NCBI GenBank assembly: GCA_001768675.1
Contig: MELN01000007.1
Span: 33,348 to 38,911 of the forward strand
Length of the DNA stretch: 5,564 bases
Direction of reading: 5' to 3'
Origin: Actinobacteria bacterium RBG_16_64_13
GTDB lineage: Bacteria > Actinomycetota > Thermoleophilia > RBG-16-64-13
The notes under the pieces were generated by a model. That model had not been told where the DNA came from, searched no databases, and was given only the letters and a program-made list of their open reading frames with translations. Each line of letters begins with the position of its first letter. The first letter of the stretch is position 1. A program made the position numbers and the translations under genes. This document shows, piece by piece, positions 1 to 5,564 of the stretch.

Positions 1-1153
1 GAGTGTAGCCCACGGCTCGCAGGCCATTGGGGATCGCTGCCTTCTTCATCACCTGGATCACGGCTCCCGCGAGAATCTCGCCGGCATCGTCAAGGCCCGC
101 TCCTCCGATGTCCACCCCGATCAGTTGCGCCGCCCTCAGGAACATGCTTGGGTTGCCGGGAGCCATGAAGCGGAACGCTGCCGGCGCGCCCAAGATCACG
201 GCCATTCCATGCGGGATAAGGGCGTGATCCTGCGGATACCCCTCGGGACGGTACTCACGGACCAGGCCAGAGATGGGGTAGGACATTCCGTGCGGAAGCG
301 TGACTCCGGCCGAGCCGAAACCGACTCCGGCGATGGTGGAAGCGAGGATCATGTTGGTACGAGCCTCGTCGTCGGCCGGGTCTTCGATGGCCCTCAACAT
401 GTACTTGGACCCGATCTCGGCGGCCTTGGCCGCCCAGATGTTGCTGATGGGGTTCGCTCCCTGATATGCCGGCCTCAGTCGGGGGCTCCCCGGTGCCTCG
501 CGCCGTTCGTACGGCATGGCGGTCAGCGATTCCAGCGCGTGGGAGAACACGTCTAGGGCCGTGCAGGCTACCACCATCTTTGGGAGCGTGCGGGTGTTCT
601 CAGGGTCGACGATGCCCAGACGAGGCCGCAGAGCCCGGTGAGCGATGCCGGTCTTCGCGTGCATTTCCGAATAGTCGAAGATGGCGACCCCGGTTGTCTC
701 GCTGCCGGTCCCAGCGGTCGTGGGAATAGCGATCAGAGGCTGGAGATCCCCCGGCACGGGCCTGGCCCTTCCGACGGGCGCGTTGACGTAGTCCAGGAAG
801 TCGGCCGGATACGTGGCGTAGAGGTTGGCCGCCTTGGCCGTGTCCATGGTCGAGCCCCCGCCTACGGCCACGTAGCCGTCGAACTTGCCCTTGGTCGCGA
901 AAGCGATGGCTTCTTTGAACGACACGTCGTTGGGCTCAACGCGCACGCGGTCGAAGAGGGCGGTCGAGATACCCTCGTTCGCGAGAGCCGCCAGCACGAT
1001 GGCTACAGTCTCGGAGGCGACCAGCCCGGGGTCGGTCACCACCATCACCCGCCGGGCGCCCAGATCCTTCATGTCGGAGCCAACTTCTCGGGTCGCACCC
1101 GCACCGAACTTGATGCTCGATGCGTCCATGCTGAAGACAGTCTCGAAGCGCAC
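1..1153 (-). CDS. Iron-containing alcohol dehydrogenase, hydroxyacid-oxoacid transhydrogenase (HOT/ADHFE1) type, C-terminus cut off
   Basis: The reverse strand reads as one uninterrupted frame of 384 residues running off the left edge. HOT enzymes pass hydride between 4-hydroxybutyrate and 2-oxoglutarate, giving succinate semialdehyde and D-2-hydroxyglutarate, with a bound nicotinamide cofactor. Visible family marks are the dinucleotide-binding loop GGGSTMD (98-104), PTTAGTGSETT (144-154), and metal ligands in order Asp201 and His205 (ALDVFSHALES), His288 (LPHGMSYP) and His315 (IPHGMAV). Stretches such as YVAVGGGSTMDTAKAANLYA, HGMSYPISGLV and the closing NGLRAVGYT read very much like recalled human ADHFE1 and its bacterial relatives. 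A Tyr (292) stands where many Fe-alcohol dehydrogenases have a third His, as in HOT. Bacterial members are about 420-430 residues, so some 40 are missing. The GTG start at 1153 follows GGCGGGA and gives MRFETVFSMDASS, fitting the family N-terminus. ATG at 1129 and TTG at 1213 are alternatives. Family is firm; exact substrate is inferred. Confidence 0.9.
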   Translation of the reverse strand, partial: MRFETVFSMDASSIKFGAGATREVGSDMKDLGARRVMVVTDPGLVASETVAIVLAALANEGISTALFDRVRVEPNDVSFKEAIAFATKGKFDGYVAVGGGSTMDTAKAANLYATYPADFLDYVNAPVGRARPVPGDLQPLIAIPTTAGTGSETTGVAIFDYSEMHAKTGIAHRALRPRLGIVDPENTRTLPKMVVACTALDVFSHALESLTAMPYERREAPGSPRLRPAYQGANPISNIWAAKAAEIGSKYMLRAIEDPADDEARTNMILASTIAGVGFGSAGVTLPHGMSYPISGLVREYRPEGYPQDHALIPHGMAVILGAPAAFRFMAPGNPSMFLRAAQLIGVDIGGAGLDDAGEILAGAVIQVMKKAAIPNGLRAVGYT

Positions 1154-1159
1154 GTCTAA

Positions 1160-1166
1160 TCCCGCC
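1160..1166 (-). promoter_or_regulatory. Probable ribosome binding site of the HOT-like dehydrogenase
   Basis: On the reverse strand GGCGGGA lies six bases before the GTG at 1153. It is a weak purine-rich match to the Shine-Dalgarno core, but it supports GTG over ATG at 1129. The ATG would also drop the conserved Phe-Glu that precedes MDASSIKFG in the frame. Confidence 0.4.
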
Positions 1167-1196
1167 GGATGCCTGTGGCCAAAGGACTCTGCCGCC

Positions 1197-1643
1197 TCAG
1201 TCGCGCTTGACAACGGCGGTGACGTCGAACTCCACCAGGAATTCGGGACGAGCCAGTACGACCGGCTGGATGTACGTGCTGGCGGGAGGCTCTTGAACCA
1301 GGCGGGGAGCGTACTTCTGATAGTACTTGAGTTCCGAGGCGCGCATTTGCTGGTAATACTCCAAGTCCTTGAGGAGGATCAGCGTCTTCACGATGTTCTC
1401 CATGGAGCTGCCGAGGTCTTCCAGGACCTTCCGGACTTTGTCGAGGCAGGCAAAGACCTGATCCTCGACCCCGACTGTAAGACAAGCCCCGGTCTGGAAG
1501 TCCTGGGGGGTCATGCCCGAGAGAAAGGCGAGGTTACCCACGACGATGGCGTTGGCATACTTCGGCGTGCCGGGATGCACGTTCGGATAGATCTGCTCGA
1601 CCCCGGCTATTTTGCACGGGTAGTAGATGACCTTGTCTCCCAT
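1197..1643 (-). CDS. Rid (YjgF/YER057c/UK114) family protein lacking the catalytic arginine
   Basis: A 148-residue cytosolic protein of the Rid family, small trimers whose RidA members hydrolyse reactive enamine/imine intermediates from PLP enzymes. Family marks are HPGTPKYANAIVVGNLAFLSG (23-43, the counterpart of YxQAxxxGNxxxxSGQ), the central helix DQVFACLDKVRKVLEDLG (61-78) followed by IVKTLILLKDL (84-94), and the closing strand block PPASTYIQPVVLARPEFLVE (119-138). Gapless alignment with E. coli RidA from memory puts Thr123 where RidA has Arg105, while Glu138 matches its Glu120. Proteins with PAST in place of PARS belong to Rid groups thought not to have imine deaminase activity, so the reaction is unknown. 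It is about 20 residues longer than RidA, mainly at the N-terminus. The ATG start has GAAAGGGG four bases upstream. It begins 18 bases after the kinase stop and ends 43 bases before the dehydrogenase start, which points to co-expression and perhaps a role in aldehyde or keto-acid metabolism (inference). Confidence 0.9.
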   Translation of the reverse strand: MGDKVIYYPCKIAGVEQIYPNVHPGTPKYANAIVVGNLAFLSGMTPQDFQTGACLTVGVEDQVFACLDKVRKVLEDLGSSMENIVKTLILLKDLEYYQQMRASELKYYQKYAPRLVQEPPASTYIQPVVLARPEFLVEFDVTAVVKRD

Positions 1644-1647
1644 GATT

Positions 1648-1655
1648 CCCCTTTC
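1648..1655 (-). promoter_or_regulatory. Ribosome binding site of the Rid-family gene
   Basis: The reverse strand carries GAAAGGGG, separated by AATC from the ATG at 1643. It fills most of the 18-base gap after the kinase stop codon (1662-1664), leaving no room for a promoter or terminator between the two genes. Confidence 0.55.
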
Positions 1656-1661
1656 TGTGTT

Positions 1662-4166
1662 TCAGCTGTTTCGATCCGAGCGAGACCTGTCGAGCACCGC
1701 TCGCACTTCGACCGCCAAGGCTTCCGGGGTGAAGGGCTTTTCCAAGAAGTCCACCCCAGCGTCCAGTCTCCCCGCATGCACGATCGAATCGCGAGGATAG
1801 CCGGAAATGTAGAGCACCCGCAGATCCGGCCGTAAGTCAACCAACTGCCGGGCGAGATCACTACCCTGTACGCTTCCGGGCAGGACCACGTCGGTCAGCA
1901 GAAGGTCGATCCGGCGATCGGCATCCGCCGCGATCTTTGCCGCCTCGGCGGCCGTCCCGCCCGCCATCACGTCATACCCGAGACCGCCGAGCACCCGGGT
2001 GATCAGACTTCGCAGAGCCTTCTCGTCTTCCACCAGGAGGATGGTCTCATCGCCGGCATTGGGAGTTCCCTGGATCGCCATGGGCCTGACGTCTGCGACT
2101 CGCGCCACCACCCGGGGTAGATAGATCCGGAACGTCGTCCCCCTCCCAGGCTCGCTGCTGACGGAGATGCTTCCGTTGCTTTGCGTGACGGTGCCGTACA
2201 CCGTGGCCAGACCCAACCCGGTGCCCATGCCCGGAGCCTTGGTGGTGAAGAAAGGCTCGAAGATGCGCGTGAGAAGACCTGACTCGATTCCCACGCCCGT
2301 GTCGCTCACCGTCATCATCACGTGGTCGCCGCACGAGATGTGCGGGTTCGTTCGGCAGAATTCGTCATCCAAAGTCACGTTGGCCGTCTCGAGCGTCAAC
2401 GTGCCCCCAGAGATCATCGCGTCGCGGGCGTTCACGGCGAGATTCATGAGCACCTGCTCGAATTGGTGGACGTCGGCCTCGACGCAGCCCAGTTCGGGAT
2501 CCAGGTCGAGCACAAGGTCCATGTCTTCACCCAGCGTGCGGCGCAGAAGGGGCTCCATCCCGGTGCAGACCTCGTTCAGCGACACCACGGTCGGGCGCAA
2601 GGCCTGGCGGCGAGAGAAGGCGAGGATCTGCTTCGTGAGCGTGCTCGCGCGATCCGCGGCGTTCTTGATCTCTCCAAGATCCTGAATCGCTAGGGAGTCG
2701 CTATGATCCTGCCTGGCCAGCAGGAGTTCGCTGTAGCCCATGATGGCCGCGAGCAAGTTGTTGAAGTCATGGGCAATGCCGCCGGCCAATTGGCCGATCG
2801 CCTCCATCTTCTGCGACTGGCGCAGTTGGTCGTCACGCTCCCATAGGGCCTGCTCGACGCGCGCAGCCTCAATGACGTGCGACGTCACTTCGGCGATACC
2901 GTGCAAGATGAGGTCTTCCTCAGGCGTGATCGGGCGCTTGCTGAACAGTGCAAGGACCCCCAAGGGGACGTAGTCGGTGTCGGTCAGACGGTATCCGGCG
3001 AATGACACCAAACCCCTCTCCCTAGCCCACTCTCGGCTGTGGAGGCGTGGATCGCTGGTCAGATCGTTGCTCAGATAGCTCTCCGCGTTTTCGGCGGCTA
3101 TCGCTCCGACCAAGTAGCTGCCGAAGGGCATGCGTGCGTAGGTCTCGTCGGAGAGGTCGTCGCTTCCGAAACTGGCCGCAAGGTGCAGGCAACGATGGCG
3201 GAACCGGCAAGCATTCGGCCCCTCGGAGACAAGCGCGTGTACGCAGCCGTCACCGCAGCGGTCGCCGGGCTTGATCATCCAGATCCGGGCGGAGTGGCCT
3301 TCAACGATCTCCACAGTTGCCCGTGTCACAAGCCCGAGCTTCTCCTCCAGGGAAGCATGCTTCAGAAGTCTCCCCTGCAGCGCGTTGAAGTCGCGCAGGC
3401 GCTTCTGGCTCGACAGCAGCCTTTCTTCCGCTTCGCGGCGCTCGGTGATGTCGCGCACGGCAGCGACAGCGACGTAGCGCCCTCCCAGGTCGAAGTGCCG
3501 TGTGGTGAGATCGACCGGGAACACCGCGCCGTCCTTGCGCCGGTGCCATCTCAGAGGAACGTGCGGCAGCCGGGCGGCGGCGCCTTGAAGGCTCTTCTCA
3601 GGCTCTGCGGAGATGTCGACGTGATGCATGGACAGGAATTCCGCCCGGCTATATCCGTAAAGGGCTATGGCCGCTGAGTTGACCTCTAGGATCCGGCCGG
3701 ACTCACCATCCGCCACCACGATCGCGTTCGATTCGAGCTCGAACAGTTGCCGGTAGCGTTCTTCGCTTTCGCGCAGGGCTTGTTCCACCTTCTTGCGCTG
3801 GGTGACATCCCGGATGACGCCGGCCGTGCCTGTGGATGTGCCCTCTTTCCAGAGGATCCCCGTAAGTTCTCCGAAGAAGATCGAGCCGTCCCTGCGTTTC
3901 ATTCCGAGTTCGAGGTTTTGAGTCGTTCGATCGCGTTCGAAAGCCTGGGTGAATGCAGCGACAGCCCCATCCACGTAGTCCTCCGCAAGGAACTCGGCGA
4001 AATGCCTGCCTACCATCTCCCGAGTCTCAAAGCCGAAGGTCTCTTTGGCAGCCGGAGAGATATACACGATCACACCGGCAGAGTCGGTGATGTAGACGGT
4101 ATCGGTGGTCTGCTCCGCGATGGCCCGAAAGCGCCAATCGCCGTCACTGGCTACTGCTTCGCCCAT
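1662..4166 (-). CDS. Cytosolic hybrid sensor histidine kinase, PAS-PAS-GAF-HisKA-HATPase-receiver
   Basis: An 834-residue hybrid kinase that senses an unknown signal, autophosphorylates on His and passes phosphate to its own receiver. Domains: PAS 1 (about 10-125), PAS 2 (134-245), GAF (262-437) with Cys304, 308, 320 and 326, HisKA with GGIAHDFNNLL (phosphoacceptor His466), HATPase with N-box MNLAVNARDAM (Asn579), G1 DTGVG (622-626), FEPFFTTK (636-643) and G2 GTGLGLA (648-654). A receiver (708-830) has VEDE, phosphoacceptor Asp759 (LLLTDVVLP), Ser788 and Lys810 (EKPF). Charged helical linkers (ESEERYRQLF, EAEERLLSSQKRL) join the sensor domains. No membrane segment or signal peptide is seen, so it should be cytosolic. 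The ATG at 4166 is chosen because it sits just before PAS 1. The frame stays open to an ATG at 4388, but that would overlap the preceding kinase by 118 bases with low-complexity, non-PAS residues. TTG at 4223 behind GAGGG is a real alternative, adding 19 residues. No DNA-binding output domain is fused, so its partner is unknown. Confidence 0.93.
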   Translation of the reverse strand: MGEAVASDGDWRFRAIAEQTTDTVYITDSAGVIVYISPAAKETFGFETREMVGRHFAEFLAEDYVDGAVAAFTQAFERDRTTQNLELGMKRRDGSIFFGELTGILWKEGTSTGTAGVIRDVTQRKKVEQALRESEERYRQLFELESNAIVVADGESGRILEVNSAAIALYGYSRAEFLSMHHVDISAEPEKSLQGAAARLPHVPLRWHRRKDGAVFPVDLTTRHFDLGGRYVAVAAVRDITERREAEERLLSSQKRLRDFNALQGRLLKHASLEEKLGLVTRATVEIVEGHSARIWMIKPGDRCGDGCVHALVSEGPNACRFRHRCLHLAASFGSDDLSDETYARMPFGSYLVGAIAAENAESYLSNDLTSDPRLHSREWARERGLVSFAGYRLTDTDYVPLGVLALFSKRPITPEEDLILHGIAEVTSHVIEAARVEQALWERDDQLRQSQKMEAIGQLAGGIAHDFNNLLAAIMGYSELLLARQDHSDSLAIQDLGEIKNAADRASTLTKQILAFSRRQALRPTVVSLNEVCTGMEPLLRRTLGEDMDLVLDLDPELGCVEADVHQFEQVLMNLAVNARDAMISGGTLTLETANVTLDDEFCRTNPHISCGDHVMMTVSDTGVGIESGLLTRIFEPFFTTKAPGMGTGLGLATVYGTVTQSNGSISVSSEPGRGTTFRIYLPRVVARVADVRPMAIQGTPNAGDETILLVEDEKALRSLITRVLGGLGYDVMAGGTAAEAAKIAADADRRIDLLLTDVVLPGSVQGSDLARQLVDLRPDLRVLYISGYPRDSIVHAGRLDAGVDFLEKPFTPEALAVEVRAVLDRSRSDRNS
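3183..3257 (-). other. Cysteine cluster in the kinase GAF domain
   Basis: Residues 304-328 of the complete kinase spell C-x3-C-x11-C-x5-C-x-H: GDRCGDGCVH, then NACRFRHRCLHLAASFG. The spacing lies inside the GAF region, between its first strand (ARIWMI) and the FGSYLVGAIA segment. Clustered cysteines of this kind often bind zinc or an iron-sulfur cluster. That role is inferred from the pattern; no cofactor can be proved from sequence. Confidence 0.5.
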
Positions 4167-4227
4167 ACTTGGTGCCACCAAACGGTTGTCAGCCTCTGGG
4201 CCGACCGAATCCTGGGTGCTCAAGCAA

Positions 4228-4232
4228 CCCTC
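4228..4232 (-). promoter_or_regulatory. Possible ribosome binding site for an alternative TTG start of the complete kinase
   Basis: The reverse strand has GAGGG four bases before an in-frame TTG at 4221-4223, and GGAG a little further upstream. A start here would add 19 residues (beginning STQDSVGPEAD) to the kinase and cut the gap after the preceding gene from 104 to 47 bases. The ATG at 4166 has only a GGTGG eight bases upstream, so the choice between the two is open. Confidence 0.3.
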
Positions 4233-4270
4233 TTCTCCAAAGTGGTCGACTCTCTCGCGGCTCTCGCAGC

Positions 4271-5564
4271 CTACTTCGTGCCGTCGTCCGCCGAGAGACC
4301 CGGCCGGTCGAGGGCGGTCCGCACGAAGGTCGCCAAGGCCTGAGGGGTGAACGGCTTCTCGAGGAGATTGACCCCCTTGTTGAGCCAACCCGCGCTTATC
4401 ACGGCATCCCGCGCATACCCGGACATGTAGAGGATCGGCAGCTCAGGTCTCGCTTCACGGAAGTGATGCCCCACCTCGGTGCCTTGGATGCTGCCGCTCA
4501 GCACAACGTCAGACAGCAGCAGGTCGAGATGGCCTCCGCGTTCGAGGATCTCCAGCGCCTGGCTGCCATCCGCCGCCACGATGACATCGTACCCGTATCT
4601 CTCGAGGATACGCCGGGCCAGGAGACGGAGCGACTCCTCGTCCTCGACGACCAAGATCGTCTCGCGTCCACGTAGCGAATCTGGGGACAGCGTCTCGACC
4701 TCTCCCTCCATGGCTCTGGCACCCGAGCGCGGAAGATAGACCTTGAAAGTCGTGCCTAGCCCGACCTCGCTGTACGTCCAAATACCCCCACCGCTCTGCT
4801 TCACTATTCCATACACGGTCGACAGCCCGAGTCCGGTGCCCTGACCCGGGTCCTTGGTCGTGAAGAAGGGCTCGAACATGCGGGACATCACTTCCCGTGT
4901 CATCCCTACGCCGGTGTCGGAGACCGAGAGCATCACGTACGACCCGCGACCCAGGTCGGCATGATGCCCCAGATCGCTCTCTTCGATTTCGATGTTCGCG
5001 GTGGCCACGGTGAGCGTGCCTCCGCCCGGCATCGCGTCGCGCGCATTTACCACGAGATTAACGATCGCGCTTTCGAACTGGTTGCGGTCCACCTCGCACA
5101 ACCCAAGATGAGGATGCAGATGGAAGCCCAGATTGATGTCTTCGCCGATCGTGCGGAACAGCATCGGTTGAAGCTCTTCCAGCAATTCGTTGAGCGATAC
5201 CGACTCGGGGCGCAAGGCCTGGCGCCGGGAGAAGACAAGTATCTGCTTGGTAAGGGCCCCCGCTCGTTCGGCAGCAAGTTTGATCTCGGTCGCATACTTG
5301 CGGGAGTCAGGATCCTCGGGCGAGATTCGGGCCAAGAGCAGCTCGCCGTATCCCGTGATGACCGTTAGCAGGTTGTTGAAGTCGTGGGCTATCCCTCCCG
5401 CCAATCGGCCCACGGCTTCCATCTTCTGCGACTGTCTGAGCTGCTCCTCGTTGTCGCGAAGCCGTCTTTCGCTCTCCAGCCGCTCAGAGATGTCCCTGAC
5501 GAACCCCACCACATAGGCCTGGCCGTCATGCTCGAAATGCGTGTCTTGCACCTCCACCGGCAGC
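4271..5564 (-). CDS. Hybrid sensor histidine kinase, C-terminal part (PAS end, HisKA, HATPase, receiver); N-terminus beyond the window
   Basis: The reading frame is open to the right edge and gives 430 residues (numbered from the Leu codon at 5563). It opens in the last strands of a PAS domain (LPVEVQDTHFEHDG, YVVGFVRDISER), so the GTG at 5557 is inside a domain and not a start. Next come a helical linker, HisKA with GGIAHDFNNLL (phosphoacceptor His60), and HATPase with VNLVVNARDAM (Asn173), SDTGVG (G1, Asp216), FEPFFTTK and GTGLGLS. A receiver follows with VEDEES, phosphoacceptor Asp352 (LLLSDVVLS), Ser381 and Lys403 (EKPF), then a 15-residue tail after VRTALDR. All catalytic residues for autophosphorylation and phosphotransfer are present. 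The usual Pro four residues after the receiver Asp is Ser356. From HisKA to the end it closely resembles the next kinase downstream. Its sensory input and any membrane segments cannot be seen. Confidence 0.93.
   Translation of the reverse strand, partial: LPVEVQDTHFEHDGQAYVVGFVRDISERLESERRLRDNEEQLRQSQKMEAVGRLAGGIAHDFNNLLTVITGYGELLLARISPEDPDSRKYATEIKLAAERAGALTKQILVFSRRQALRPESVSLNELLEELQPMLFRTIGEDINLGFHLHPHLGLCEVDRNQFESAIVNLVVNARDAMPGGGTLTVATANIEIEESDLGHHADLGRGSYVMLSVSDTGVGMTREVMSRMFEPFFTTKDPGQGTGLGLSTVYGIVKQSGGGIWTYSEVGLGTTFKVYLPRSGARAMEGEVETLSPDSLRGRETILVVEDEESLRLLARRILERYGYDVIVAADGSQALEILERGGHLDLLLSDVVLSGSIQGTEVGHHFREARPELPILYMSGYARDAVISAGWLNKGVNLLEKPFTPQALATFVRTALDRPGLSADDGTK

Noticed and set aside
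125..1159. Several overlapping plus-strand frames antisense to the dehydrogenase
   Set aside because: The reverse strand gives an unbroken 384-residue protein with metal ligands and cofactor motif, so these frames are shadows.
1156..1485. A second minus-strand frame within the Rid gene
   Set aside because: Arg- and Pro-rich composition typical of a shifted frame; the Rid frame holds the conserved family blocks.
885..1835. A 316-codon plus-strand open frame across the dehydrogenase, Rid and kinase genes
   Set aside because: It lies antisense to three genes with clear family motifs, shows no recognisable domain, and open antisense frames are expected in GC-rich coding DNA.
3039..3677. A 212-codon plus-strand open frame antisense to the complete kinase
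   Set aside because: Covers the conserved GAF and PAS 2 coding region and has no family resemblance; a shadow of the kinase.
4252..4267. Short direct repeat GCGAGAG (reverse strand) just after the stop of the partial kinase
   Set aside because: Two seven-base copies two bases apart with no inverted partner; too short to call an operator or terminator.
4167..4270. Possible promoter or terminator between the two kinases
   Set aside because: No clear hairpin followed by a T run and no convincing -35/-10 pair was found by eye on the minus strand.
3747..4343. A 198-codon plus-strand open frame antisense to the kinase N-terminus and the intergenic gap
   Set aside because: Mostly antisense to PAS 1; no motif and no convincing ribosome binding site.

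Overview
The window comes from a GC-rich bacterial genome. All four recognisable genes lie on the minus strand and are read from the right edge to the left: partial hybrid kinase, second hybrid kinase, Rid-family protein, then a partial iron-type alcohol dehydrogenase. The lineage cannot be fixed from this sequence. Cytosolic PAS/GAF hybrid kinases with the H-box core GGIAHDFNNLL are common in environmental groups such as Acidobacteriota, Deltaproteobacteria-like lineages, Gemmatimonadota and Chloroflexota, so an environmental or metagenomic genome is a reasonable guess and no more. No tRNA, rRNA, CRISPR array, insertion sequence or attachment site was seen.

Layout. 4271-5564: C-terminal 430 residues of a hybrid histidine kinase (end of a PAS domain, HisKA, HATPase, receiver), cut off by the right edge. 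1662-4166: a second, complete hybrid kinase (PAS, PAS, GAF with a cysteine cluster, HisKA, HATPase, receiver). 1197-1643: a 148-residue Rid (YjgF/YER057c/UK114) family protein. 1-1153: an iron-dependent alcohol dehydrogenase family protein that most resembles hydroxyacid-oxoacid transhydrogenase (HOT, the ADHFE1 type), cut off at its C-terminus by the left edge.

The gaps are short: 104 bases (or 47 with an alternative start), 18 bases and 43 bases. No clear hairpin terminator lies in any of them, so the four genes could be one transcript. The two kinases share a closely related transmitter-receiver half but differ in sensory input, which suggests tandem duplication or a common donor. Neither has a DNA-binding output domain, and no Hpt protein or DNA-binding response regulator is in the window. 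How they are wired to the two metabolic genes is therefore inference from gene order only. The Rid protein lacks the arginine needed for imine deamination in classical RidA, and the kinase GAF domain carries a C-x3-C-x11-C-x5-C pattern that could bind a metal or Fe-S cluster. These two points are the most worthwhile to pursue. Nothing in the window proves a new system.
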